Assembly (NCBI GenBank): GCA_029212405.1
Contig: JARGNR010000033.1
Coordinates: forward strand, 1-63,365
Direction: 5' to 3'
Length of the DNA: 63,365 nucleotides
Source of the DNA: Saprospiraceae bacterium
Lineage (GTDB): Bacteria > Bacteroidota > Bacteroidia > Chitinophagales > Saprospiraceae
Shown here: in pieces, positions 9,602-19,200 of the stretch
How positions within the stretch are numbered: position 1 is the stretch's first letter
Layout of the letters: every line of letters begins with the position of its first letter
Notes under the pieces: model-generated
Databases searched by the model: none
What the model was told of the DNA's origin: nothing
The model's input: only the letters and a program-made list of their open reading frames with translations
Position numbers and translations under genes: made by a program

Positions 9602-10075
9602 ATGAGACATTCCAACACGGTACTCTTTCTAATGAGTATATTTTTCTTTGTTCATTGTGCACAAGACAGTGCAAATGAATTTCCATTTGCGTTCAATAAA
9701 AAGTATAATTTTCAAATGGGTGAAGGTTCCAAGCACTATACTCCAGAACTTGCTAAAACCATTACTTTTTTTGAGAATGGCACCTATTCTAGAACCGAAG
9801 ATTGTGGTTATATAGGAATGATTGATATTGAGAATGGTATTACAATTGTGATCATCGATGAAATGCGTGGAACATGGAATCAGGAGGGAGGGTTTCTCTT
9901 TCTGTCAGATGTTTCAGTGGAAGAGTATCATTGTAGGACAAAAGATGGAAGAATTGAAAAGTGCATTCCCAAAGATCATATTCCATTTGGCTTATCAGAA
10001 TGGTTTAGATCTTCAAAAGTAATGGCAGAAACAGAGGATTACTTGTTGATCGAAAGACAAAAAAGTAAGCATTAA
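9602..10075 (+). CDS. Small lipoprotein of unknown function
   Basis: A protein of 157 residues with an N-terminal hydrophobic stretch ending in a probable lipobox (FFVHC, Cys19). The mature domain has a beta-rich look typical of lipocalin-like Bacteroidota proteins, with ITFFENGTYSR, then MRGTWNQEGGFLFLS, then YLLIERQ at the end. I do not recognise a named family. Three cysteines in the mature part could form disulfides. It lies 126 bp upstream of rlmD and is probably a separate unit. Confidence 0.65.
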   Translation: MRHSNTVLFLMSIFFFVHCAQDSANEFPFAFNKKYNFQMGEGSKHYTPELAKTITFFENGTYSRTEDCGYIGMIDIENGITIVIIDEMRGTWNQEGGFLFLSDVSVEEYHCRTKDGRIEKCIPKDHIPFGLSEWFRSSKVMAETEDYLLIERQKSKH

Positions 10076-10171
10076 TCGCTTAAAAGAGGGCAATTCTCTA
10101 TTTCCAAAGGTTGGTTTGGATTTTAATGCATAAAAGAAAGTGTTCAAAAGGGGGAATTCACGCGGCAATTT

Positions 10172-10179
10172 TACCTTTG
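10172..10179 (+). promoter_or_regulatory. Candidate -7 box upstream of rlmD
   Basis: TACCTTTG matches TAnnTTTG exactly and lies 22 bp before the rlmD ATG at 10202. No convincing TTTG box is seen about 20 bp further upstream, so confidence is limited. Confidence 0.35.
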
Positions 10180-10201
10180 CAAAAAACTTCGATAGAATAG
10201 A

Positions 10202-11602
10202 ATGGGAAGAAAGAAAAAAATGGTCTACGACGTACCTGTAGTAGATGTTGCCGACAGAGGTAAATCAGTAGCAAAAGACGCAGAGGGTAAAGTATATTTT
10301 ATCGATAAGGCAGTACCGGGAGATGTGGTAGATATATTGGTATTGAAGAAAAAGAAATCCTTTTTTCAAGGTGTTGTTAAAGCCTATAAAAAGAAATCAG
10401 AAGATCGTGTAGAGGCTAAATGTGAACATTTTGGAGTATGCGGAGGATGTAAATGGCAACATTTGGACTATGAAGCTCAACTTCGATTCAAATCAAATAC
10501 GGTCTTAAATGCGATGAAACGTATTGGCAAAGTTGATCCATCCGTAATTAGACCCATAAAGCGAGCGAAAGAAATTTTTAACTACAGGAACAAATTGGAG
10601 TATTCTTTTTCTAATAAAAGGTGGTTGACAGAAGCAGAGGTACAATCGGAGGGCAAGATCAACCAATCTCCTGCATTAGGATTTCATGCACCTGGTGCAT
10701 TTGACAAAGTGGTGGATGTGCAAACCTGCCATTTGCAGGAAGATTTGAGTAATGATATTAGAAACTTTGTTCGATCGTATACGCACGAACACAACTTGGA
10801 ATACTATGATGCGCGAGCACATACTGGACTCATGAGAAATATGATCTTGAGGAACACATCACTGGGTCAATGGATGTTAATTATGTCGTTTGCCCATGAG
10901 GATGAAGCGGTATTGCCGATGATGAAACGATTAAAAGAACAATTTCCTCAGATTACGTCCATGCACTATGTGATCAATAAAAAGTTTAATGATACCATTT
11001 TGGACCAAGATATTATCTTATATCATGGAGAACCGTTTATTGTAGAACAATTGGGGGATGTGCAATACAAAATAGGCTCAAAGTCCTTCTTCCAAACAAA
11101 TACTGCGCAGGCAAATGAATTGTTTGAAACTGTGGTGGAGTTTGCAAATTTTCAAGGCAACGAAAATGTCTATGATTTATATACAGGTTTGGGCAGTATT
11201 GCTTTGTATGTCAGTAAAGCAGTGAAGCATGTTACAGGAATCGAGGAAGTGGAGCCAGCAATTATAGATGCTAGAGAAAATGCTCGGTTTAATGGAATTG
11301 AAAACACTACATTTTATGCCGGAGATGTGAAAGATATTCTTACTCCAGATTTCAGCGAAAAACATGGAAAACCAGACTTAGTGATTACAGATCCTCCAAG
11401 AGTTGGGATGCATAAAGATGTGGTTCAAACCTTATTAAAATTAGAAGCTCCCAGAATTGTGTATGTGAGCTGTAATCCTGCGACTCAAGCGAGAGATTTA
11501 GAATTACTGAGTGAGAAGTATGAAACGAAAGTGATGCAACCGGTAGACATGTTTCCTCATACTCACCATATTGAAAATGTTGCCTTATTGGAATTAAAAT
11601 AA
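10202..11602 (+). CDS. rlmD: 23S rRNA (uracil-C5)-methyltransferase, RlmD/RumA family
   Basis: SAM-dependent methylation of a uridine in 23S rRNA (U1939 in E. coli for RlmD). An N-terminal TRAM-like region (to about residue 65) is followed by the Fe-S cysteine cluster C74-C80-C83 (CEHFGVCGGCKWQ), with the probable fourth cysteine near 179. The SAM site is VYDLYTGLGSIAL near residue 325, and the nucleophile is in the YVSCNPAT motif near 424. The length of 466 residues is normal. Target uridine cannot be decided by sequence alone, because the RumA/RlmCD paralogues are close. Confidence 0.93.
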   Translation: MGRKKKMVYDVPVVDVADRGKSVAKDAEGKVYFIDKAVPGDVVDILVLKKKKSFFQGVVKAYKKKSEDRVEAKCEHFGVCGGCKWQHLDYEAQLRFKSNTVLNAMKRIGKVDPSVIRPIKRAKEIFNYRNKLEYSFSNKRWLTEAEVQSEGKINQSPALGFHAPGAFDKVVDVQTCHLQEDLSNDIRNFVRSYTHEHNLEYYDARAHTGLMRNMILRNTSLGQWMLIMSFAHEDEAVLPMMKRLKEQFPQITSMHYVINKKFNDTILDQDIILYHGEPFIVEQLGDVQYKIGSKSFFQTNTAQANELFETVVEFANFQGNENVYDLYTGLGSIALYVSKAVKHVTGIEEVEPAIIDARENARFNGIENTTFYAGDVKDILTPDFSEKHGKPDLVITDPPRVGMHKDVVQTLLKLEAPRIVYVSCNPATQARDLELLSEKYETKVMQPVDMFPHTHHIENVALLELK

Positions 11603-11642
11603 TGTATTGATTACTTTGAAGGCCTCTAGGAAAAGGTCAGAA

Positions 11643-12632
11643 TCATTTAAACTTCTCCAATACGTCTGCCTTTATCCAATACACATTACCTAGACCATTG
11701 TCTGTTCCATCTAACCGTTCAAGATACGATTGGTAATCGTATCTGTTGGGGTTTTCTAATGGGGTAGAATGATAGCTCGTCCAAAATAAGTAGTTACCGT
11801 CGGGGCTCATCATTGGACAATATTCAAAGCTTGGAGTATTGATTGCAGGACCCAAATTCTTTGCCTTCTGCCATTCTCCATCTTTTTTGAAGCTGATATA
11901 TAAATCTCCTCGACCAAGATCATCTTCCCTACCCCAAGACATAAAAATGATCATATTACCATCTGGACTCACGTATGGGTCCCCTTCTCCAGAAGGAGAG
12001 TTAATAGCTTCTCCTAAATTTTTCACTTCATATTTCCCATTGACTTTTTTTGCCTGATATATGTCTCCATATCCATATCCACCGTCATATTGCCCAGAAT
12101 AATAGATAGAACCATCATCAGTGGCAGACACATAAAATTCATTATTTGGAGTATTTATAATTGTATCCAATCTGATAGCGTCACTCCACCCATCATCTTT
12201 TCGATTGACCATCCAAATATCAAAGTCGCTCTTTTTTGTATTGGTAGCATCTATTGGGCGCCTAGAAATGAAATACAATTTCTTATTGTCCGATGTTATG
12301 TAGGGGTCTGCATCAGCATACTTTCCAGAAAATGAAGCAACTTCAGGTCCTATCCACTCCTCTTTTTCATTCAATTTATACACCATAATCGTATAAAAAT
12401 TACGCCCAGGATCTGCCAGCGTATAGTAAAACTCTTTTCCATCTGGTGAGAATACAGAATTTAACTCTTGATATTTTTGTGAGACAATTCCTTTTCCAAA
12501 CAACTGCGCAGTGGTGTCTGCAGTCTCAGAAAAATATTGACCTGTTGGATACGAGATTTCTTTAACTTTGGTATTTGGTTTGCAGGCGATCATAAAGACC
12601 CCAAGAACTAAAAAAAGTATACAGTTTTTCAT
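11643..12632 (-). CDS. PD40 (WD40-like) beta-propeller lipoprotein
   Basis: A protein of 329 residues from the ATG at 12632. That start gives a standard lipoprotein signal ending in VFMIAC (Cys17); an ATG at 12656 would add eight residues in front and is less likely. Repeated PD40 motifs are visible (FSPDGKEFYYT, ITSDNKKLYFISRR, YVSPDGNMIIFMSW, MSPDGNYLFWTSYH), about five blades. TolB/OmpA-associated proteins of Bacteroidota share this fold; it usually mediates binding at the envelope. It is convergent with rlmD and divergent from the GNAT gene, whose start lies only about 50 bp away. Confidence 0.82.
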   Translation of the reverse strand: MKNCILFLVLGVFMIACKPNTKVKEISYPTGQYFSETADTTAQLFGKGIVSQKYQELNSVFSPDGKEFYYTLADPGRNFYTIMVYKLNEKEEWIGPEVASFSGKYADADPYITSDNKKLYFISRRPIDATNTKKSDFDIWMVNRKDDGWSDAIRLDTIINTPNNEFYVSATDDGSIYYSGQYDGGYGYGDIYQAKKVNGKYEVKNLGEAINSPSGEGDPYVSPDGNMIIFMSWGREDDLGRGDLYISFKKDGEWQKAKNLGPAINTPSFEYCPMMSPDGNYLFWTSYHSTPLENPNRYDYQSYLERLDGTDNGLGNVYWIKADVLEKFK

Positions 12633-12682
12633 AAACAGAAACATTGGTTGAATCAAAAATCAGGAAAGATACAAAGTTAATT

Positions 12683-13150
12683 ATGGACATTAAGAATGGG
12701 ATAGAACTAAAAAGAGTGAATACTTCCAGTAAGGACTTCATAGATTTGGTAGCCATATTGGACCAAGAACTCGCTATTAGAGATGGAGCGGAACACGACT
12801 TTTACGATCAATTTAATTCTCTTGAAGATATAAAATATGCAGTTGTGGCCTATGTTGAGGATCAGGCCGTGGGTTGCGGTGCTATCAAGGCATATACCGA
12901 TACATCCATGGAGGTGAAGCGGATGTTTACCAAGAAGGAATCCAGAGGTAAAGGGATTGCTGGATTGATTTTAATAGAGTTGGAAGGCTGGGCTAAGTCA
13001 TTAGGGTATGATCGATGTATTTTAGAGACTGGTTTAAAGCAACCAGAGGCAATAGGGTTGTACTCCAAAAGCGGATATAAAATTATTGAAAACTATGGAC
13101 AATATAAGGGTATTGAAAATAGTGTGTGTTTTATGAAAATGTTGAGCTAG
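12683..13150 (+). CDS. GNAT-family N-acetyltransferase
   Basis: A cytoplasmic protein of 155 residues. The acetyl-CoA-binding motif A appears as VKRMFTKKESRGKGIAGLIL (the R-x-x-G-x-G/A pyrophosphate loop), followed by the LGYDRCILETG strand and a C-terminal YSKSGYKIIENYGQY segment. The start at ATG 12683 is preferred over one at 12644 because the extra residues are basic and unlike the family. Acceptor substrate unknown. The gene is divergent from the PD40 lipoprotein, sharing a very short promoter region. Confidence 0.88.
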   Translation: MDIKNGIELKRVNTSSKDFIDLVAILDQELAIRDGAEHDFYDQFNSLEDIKYAVVAYVEDQAVGCGAIKAYTDTSMEVKRMFTKKESRGKGIAGLILIELEGWAKSLGYDRCILETGLKQPEAIGLYSKSGYKIIENYGQYKGIENSVCFMKMLS

Positions 13151-13209
13151 GTTTTTTTAGAATAATGAATGGGTAGCAATTGGGTGAATCAACATAAAAT
13201 GCAAAACGA

Positions 13210-13239
13210 GTTAACGGTGATCAACAAATTATTAACGGA
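13210..13239 (-). promoter_or_regulatory. Two LytTR-type binding repeats upstream of the LytTR operon
   Basis: Read on the minus strand, ACCGTTAAC (13218-13210) and TCCGTTAAT (13239-13231) are direct repeats separated by 12 bp. The published LytTR consensus is [TA][AC][CA]GTTN[AG][TG], in pairs 12-13 bp apart: the second copy fits at all nine positions and the first at eight. They lie about 70-95 bp upstream of the serine hydrolase that begins the operon encoding a LytTR regulator, and just before a promoter-like sequence, as expected for an activator site. Confidence 0.6.
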
Positions 13240-13249
13240 CATCAAACGA

Positions 13250-13283
13250 TTTGTGTAAATAAAGGACAAAGGCTTTACTATTG
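13250..13283 (+). promoter_or_regulatory. Candidate promoter of the serine hydrolase/LytS/LytTR operon
   Basis: TTTG at 13250-13253, a 22-bp spacer, and TACTATTG at 13276-13283 (one mismatch to TAnnTTTG). The slightly long spacer and imperfect -7 box fit a promoter that needs an activator; the LytTR-type repeats end 11 bp upstream. Confidence 0.42.
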
Positions 13284-13305
13284 CTCTAGATTAAAACAAT
13301 AAATC

Positions 13306-14421
13306 ATGAAACAGACAGTCGTATTAACGCTATTATCCCTCTTCATTTTTTCTAATACTATTGGACAATCTATTGTAGAAGCCCAAAGTAAACTCAAAGA
13401 TCAGCTGAAGAATGAAGAAATTGCAGAACTTCTTTCATCTCACTCCGCTTCATTTCCCAACAATACACAGCTATCTATTGCCCTAATAGACGGAGATAAA
13501 ATAGAGTATATAGGAGTTATCCGAAAAAATGATGAGTTGCATATTACTGAGAATAAAAACTCCATTTTTGAAATTGGATCAATCAGCAAAGCGTTTACTT
13601 CAATTGTGTTTTCACATTTAGTATCAGAGGGTAAGTTATCTCTGGAAGATAAATTATCTTCTGTTTTACCTTTTGAAATAGAAAAAGCTCCAAAGGGATT
13701 GGAGGCGATCACTCTAGAGATGTTGGCAAATCATACTTCAGGTCTGCCCAGAGTCGCTCCCAATATGATTCCTGTAATGATGATGAACCAACAAGATCCT
13801 TATGCGGACTACACTACAATTCTTTTGGACGAGTACTTAAAAAGTGAAATTACATTGGAAAATGAGCCACAAACCACCTATTCCTATTCCAACTTGGGTG
13901 CAGGAACCTTAGGTTATATTTCCACATTAAAGGCTGAACTTTCCTATGAAGAGTTGGTGAGGGATTATATTTTTAATCCATTGTCCATGGAGAGCAGTAC
14001 ATCAGTACTTTCTAAAGTTGATAATAAAATGTTGGTCAAAGGCTTAAACCCAGATGGATCCGAAGCGACTAACTGGGACTTTACGGATGCGGCTGTAGGG
14101 GCAGGAGGGATCAAATCAAACGCTGTAGATATGGTCCGATTTATATTGAAAAACCTTGAAGAAGATGCGGCCTACACTCGAACACATGCTTCTACCTTTA
14201 CAGTGAACCCAAACCTCCAAATAGGGTTGGGGTGGCATATTTCTATTGATGGATACAACAAAGTTCACTGGCATAATGGAGGTACTGGCGGGTATCGTTC
14301 ATGTATGGCATTTGACAAGCAAAACAAGAAAGCGGTTTTGGTATTATCGAATGTTTCAGCATTTGGAAGCCTATCAGCAAATATTGATACGCTATGCTTC
14401 AAACTGATAAAAAACTTGTAA
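13306..14421 (+). CDS. Exported serine hydrolase, class C beta-lactamase/penicillin-binding fold
   Basis: A protein of 371 residues with a signal peptide (to about IGQS, residue 22). Serine beta-lactamase-like motifs are complete: S92-I-S-K95 (nucleophile and general base), YSN within TYSYSNLGAG near residue 193, and HNGGTGG near 323 in place of KTG. These define the beta-lactamase-related family (esterases, D-aminopeptidases, DD-peptidases), so activity may be on peptidoglycan, peptides or esters. It begins a three-gene operon with a LytS-type kinase 3 bp downstream, so its expression or product may be tied to the signal that kinase senses. Confidence 0.9.
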   Translation: MKQTVVLTLLSLFIFSNTIGQSIVEAQSKLKDQLKNEEIAELLSSHSASFPNNTQLSIALIDGDKIEYIGVIRKNDELHITENKNSIFEIGSISKAFTSIVFSHLVSEGKLSLEDKLSSVLPFEIEKAPKGLEAITLEMLANHTSGLPRVAPNMIPVMMMNQQDPYADYTTILLDEYLKSEITLENEPQTTYSYSNLGAGTLGYISTLKAELSYEELVRDYIFNPLSMESSTSVLSKVDNKMLVKGLNPDGSEATNWDFTDAAVGAGGIKSNAVDMVRFILKNLEEDAAYTRTHASTFTVNPNLQIGLGWHISIDGYNKVHWHNGGTGGYRSCMAFDKQNKKAVLVLSNVSAFGSLSANIDTLCFKLIKNL

Positions 14422-14424
14422 AAA

Positions 14425-15471
14425 TTGAAGACAAAGACATACTTGTTGGTTGGAGGGCACATACTGTTTTGGATATTGAATTATTTGTATGTGACAAAAG
14501 GCAACTTGGGATGGAATGGATTTAGTAATTCTGCAGGGTCGCTGCCAATAGCGTATAGCTATGGAATACTATTTAATGCAGCTTTGTTCTATCTGCAAAT
14601 CTTTTGGTTGGTTCCCAAGTATTTTATTACCAACAAGAAAGCAAAGTTTTGGCTCATTTCTTTGTTATGTACACTTGTGGCAACTTCTGTGGAGACATAC
14701 TTGGACATTATAGTTGTCCGACGATTTGATGTGCATGTAGAAATGAACCTACCCATAGCGGTATTTGTTATTTCTTGGTTTTATCACAATGTGATTTTTC
14801 ATTCGCTGTACACAGCTTCTGGTTTCTTTCATCGATTTTTATACGAATATCGAAAATCAGAAATCACAAAACAGGCACTACTTAAAGAAACCCATCAGTC
14901 GGAGTTGAAGTATCTAAAAGCTCAATTGAATCCCCATTTTTTATTCAATGGAATCAATAGTGTTTATCATTTGATAGGAAAAAACAACCCAAAAGCAAAA
15001 GATACCTTATTACAGTTTTCTGGTTTACTTAGATATCAATTGTACGAAAGTGGAGAAGCTAGATTACAGTTGGAAAGAGAGTTGGATTATGTGAGTCAGC
15101 TTATTCATTTGGAGTCTATTCGAAAAGGGGGTGATATACGACTCAATTATGAGGTGAATTATGAGAATGCGGCTTTACAAATTGCTCCGCTACTACTGAC
15201 TCCGTTTATTGAAAATGCATTCAAACACATTAGCCACCATGATCAAGGAGAACACAACAAAATAGATATATCAATAAGCGAGAAACAATCTACATTGGTA
15301 TTAGAAGTAAAAAACACCTACGAAGTATCGGGACAAAAAAATCAATATGGTGGAGTTGGGTTAACCAATGTAAAACGAAGATTAATGCTATTGTACCCCG
15401 AAAAACACCAATTGGACATAGATAAAGAGGAAGAGTATTTCACAGTCAGGCTTAAAATTGATTTGAGATGA
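14425..15471 (+). CDS. LytS/YehU-type sensor histidine kinase
   Basis: A protein of 348 residues. The N-terminal third has four hydrophobic spans (about residues 5-130). The His_kinase domain carries LKAQLNPHFLFNGINS, with the phospho-acceptor His near residue 170, and TPFIENAFKHI as the N box; GGVGLTNVKRRL is the glycine-rich ATP-lid region. The only plausible start is TTG at 14425, three bases after the previous stop, because that stop is in the same frame and no ATG precedes the first membrane span. It overlaps the response regulator by four bases (ATGA). Inner-membrane sensor; ligand unknown. Confidence 0.92.
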   Translation: MKTKTYLLVGGHILFWILNYLYVTKGNLGWNGFSNSAGSLPIAYSYGILFNAALFYLQIFWLVPKYFITNKKAKFWLISLLCTLVATSVETYLDIIVVRRFDVHVEMNLPIAVFVISWFYHNVIFHSLYTASGFFHRFLYEYRKSEITKQALLKETHQSELKYLKAQLNPHFLFNGINSVYHLIGKNNPKAKDTLLQFSGLLRYQLYESGEARLQLERELDYVSQLIHLESIRKGGDIRLNYEVNYENAALQIAPLLLTPFIENAFKHISHHDQGEHNKIDISISEKQSTLVLEVKNTYEVSGQKNQYGGVGLTNVKRRLMLLYPEKHQLDIDKEEEYFTVRLKIDLR

Positions 15472-16148
15472 AGCAGTTAAATTGTTTGATCATTGATGAT
15501 GAGCCGTTGGCAAGAGAAGGCTTGGCGGGGTATTGTGAAGAGATCTCATTTTTGAATGTGTTTGGTTTATGTAAGAATGCACTACAAGCAAATGATTTGT
15601 TACATTCAACGGATATTGACCTTGTTTTTTTAGACATAAATATGCCATTGATGACAGGATTGGAATGGTTAAAGACGTTAAAAAACTCACCGCTCATAGT
15701 GATGACGACAGCCTATCCAGAGTATGCTTTGAAAAGCTTTGAATTTGAGGTGATCGACTACTTGGTTAAACCGATTTCGTTTGATCGATTTTTACAATCT
15801 GCAAATAAAGCGTATCGGCTGACTCATGAATCCGCGAAGGACGACATGTTTTTTGTAAAAAGTGATAAAGCATTAAAAAAAGTATTGGTAAAGGACATCT
15901 TGTTTTTGGAAGCGATGCAAAACTATGTAAAGATTTATACCAAAACAGAAACGATCATAACCCACACTACCTTAAAGCAATTGTATGAAAATGTTCCTGA
16001 AAAAGCATTTTTACAAACCCACAAGTCGTTTATCGTGGCCAAGGAACACATTTCAGAAATTTTTGGAAATCAAATTTTTATAGGAAAACACACGATTCCG
16101 ATAAGTGTACGATTGAAAAAAGAAGTATTGAAACACCTTACGGGATAA
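15468..16148 (+). CDS. LytTR-family response regulator
   Basis: A protein of 226 residues: a receiver domain (residues 1-120) with the acidic pair D10-D11 and phospho-acceptor D56 in VFLDINMP, followed by a LytTR DNA-binding domain (about 125-226; DILFLEAMQNYVKIYT, FLQTHKSFIVAKEHI). Partner of the overlapping LytS-like kinase. It probably binds the CCGTTAA direct repeats upstream of its own operon, which would make the circuit autoregulatory; the binding is inference from motif and position. Confidence 0.95.
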   Translation: MKQLNCLIIDDEPLAREGLAGYCEEISFLNVFGLCKNALQANDLLHSTDIDLVFLDINMPLMTGLEWLKTLKNSPLIVMTTAYPEYALKSFEFEVIDYLVKPISFDRFLQSANKAYRLTHESAKDDMFFVKSDKALKKVLVKDILFLEAMQNYVKIYTKTETIITHTTLKQLYENVPEKAFLQTHKSFIVAKEHISEIFGNQIFIGKHTIPISVRLKKEVLKHLTG

Positions 16149-16295
16149 GATATTCAACGAATTGCCTTTTTTTGAAGCCATATAGTCAATCGTATATTAT
16201 TGCTTTCTAGGAGACTTCTTTCGTAAATGACTGTGTTCTCTCTTTCATAGGTTGGTCTTTTATTTCATACCTTCGAAGTTGAAAGAATTAAGAAG

Positions 16296-19200
16296 ATGAA
16301 AATTTGTTTTGAAATTGCAATTTGTTTCTTGTTTTGCATGCTGCTTTATCATTCATCAGCTCAGCAAATACAATTGAATGAAGTTGTGTCTTCCAACTCT
16401 ATATTCTATGATGAAGATCAACAATCACCTGATTGGTTTGAATTGCATAACCCTACTACGGCCTCAATTTCATTGGAGGGATGGACCATATCGGATAAAA
16501 CGGACAATCCTTCAAAATGGGTTTTTCCAAACATTACTCTACAACCAGATCAGTATCTAGTGATTTGGGCGTCGGGAAAAGATAGAACTGAAACGAGTAA
16601 CCCAAGAACAATCATCAATCAAGGTGATTTTTGGAAATATAGAATTCCAACGGAAGCGGTAGAAACGGAATGGGTTAATATTGACTTTAATGATTCCAAT
16701 TGGCTGGAAGGACCTTCAGGGTTTGGGTATTCGGATAATGATGATGCCACACAAATACCTAATGGAACTGCATCAGTATTTATGAGAAAGGAATTTTATA
16801 TAAATACGGTTACAGATATTGAAGAGTTAATACTAGATATTGATTACGATGATTCTTTTGTTGCCTATATAAATGGAGTAGAAGTAGCAAGAGAAAATAT
16901 TGAAGGGAATAGACCTGCATACAATGCTACTTCTATTACGGATCATGAAGCTCAGATGTATTCAGGAGGAAATCCGGACCGATTTGTTATTTCACCAGAC
17001 GTTTTACAGAATGGAGAAAATGTTTTGAGTATTCAGGCGCATAATGTTTCTTCTTTTTCATCTGACTTTTCTTTGATACCATTTTTGTCTGCATTTTTTT
17101 CGACGCCAACTACTGAAGGAATTGCTCCCCCAGAAATATTGAATTTAAATTCCAAACGACTGCATACCAATTTCAAACTATTATCAGAAGAAACATTATC
17201 CCTATACGACAACGCTGGAAATGAGGTGGATCAAATATTAATCCAAGCGCTACCACCAGATGTTTCTCTAGGTAGAAGAACACTCGACAATGTTTGGATA
17301 TTCTTTGAAACACCAACACCAGGGATGCCTAATACAGGAAGCGGTTTTGAAGGTTATGTGAGCGATAAAATTTTATTTTCTCACCCTGGAGGAATCACAG
17401 GGCCTATTGAATTAACCTTATCTGGGGGCTTACCGAACGACAAAATAAGGTATACCTTAGATGCATCCATCCCAAATCAGAGTTCACCTGCCTACAACGG
17501 CCCAATAATGATTGATGAAACCAGTGTAGTGCGTGCTAAAATCTTTAGGTTTGGATTTATTCCCTCCGCGACGTTTTCTAAGACTTATTTACAGGGGGTA
17601 AATCATGAATTGCCTATTGTAACGCTGGTTACTGAACCAGACAACCTGTTTGACAACGAATATGGTATTTATGAATTAGGAGATTCGTATCAAGATCAAC
17701 TTCCTTTTTTTGGAGCCAATTTCTGGGAAGACTGGGAAAGAGACATTCATTTTTCACTCTATGAGAATGATAATTCACTTGGAATAGAACTAAATGCAGG
17801 GGTGAAAATTTTTGGAGGATGGAGTAGAGCTCAAGATCAACGGTCCTTTTCAATTTTTGCTAGAGGGAAATATGGAACAAGTGAAATAGACTATCCTCTT
17901 TTTCCAAATAACGCTTATGAAACATATCAAGCTCTTGTGCTCAGAAACGCAGGGAATGATTTTCTGAGGAGTAACTTAAGAGATGGAATGATGACCACCT
18001 TAATGGCAGGGTCTGGACTGGAACGACAAGCATATCGACCTGTTGCTACCTATATCAACGGCGAATATTGGGGCTTTTACAATATGAGGGAGAAAGTGAA
18101 TGAACATTTTTTAGCTTCCAAATTTGATGTGGATCCAAATGAAATTGATTTGATGGGTCCCTTTGGAGAGTTAATTCATGGGGATAATGCGGATTATATT
18201 GCGCTTCATCAATACTTGGAAAATAATTCTTTAAGTTCAGATATCAACTATCAGTATGTGGCGGATCGCATTGATATTGATAATTTTATTATCTACAATG
18301 TGGCTCAAATATTTTTTAACAATACTGATTGGCCTGGAAATAATATAAAACATTGGAAACCAAAAGGAGGAAAATGGAGATGGATTCTATACGACACCGA
18401 TTTTGGTTTTGCTCCATGGAACCCGAACAGTTATTTTAATAACACATTGAGTTTTGCTTTGGAACCAAATGGACCCAATTGGCCCAATCCACCAGCATCT
18501 ACGCTTTTACTTAGGCGGTTGGTAGAAAACATAGATTTCCGACATCAATTCATCAACCTGTTTGCTGACGAGTTGAATTCTAGATTTTTATCAGAACGAG
18601 TAGAAGAACACATTGAAAGCACAGCTGAGGTAATCAATACTGAAGTAGAAAGTCATTATGATAGATGGAACGGATCCATTGACTTTTATAATGATCAAAT
18701 CGAAGTAATGATAAATTTTGCCAATTTTAGGCCCTCTATCATGAAGAGTCACCTTCGAGAGGTATTCAATTTGCCCGCCTACTTCAAATTGACATTACAG
18801 ACCAACGACCTCAATAAAGGGTATATAAAAGTCAACAGCTTATCGTTGGATCAATCGCCTTGGATAGGCGACTACTTTAACAGTGTACCAATTAAAGTCA
18901 CAGCTCTAGCACGACCGGGATACAGATTTTCGCATTGGGAAGGAGACCAGATGTCTATCGAACAGGAATTAACTATAGATATGCAATCTGCGATGAGTCT
19001 TACAGCTGTTTTTGAGGTTTCTACAGAAGAACAGATTGCAATTATTAACGAGATCAACTATAAATCTTTGGATACAAAAGATGCGGGGGATTGGATAGAA
19101 TTGTATAATCTGAGTGAAGAGATTTTGGATGTTTCTGGATGGACTATAACTGACAATGATATAATTGGAGGATTTACTTTACCAGAAGGTACATTGGTGT

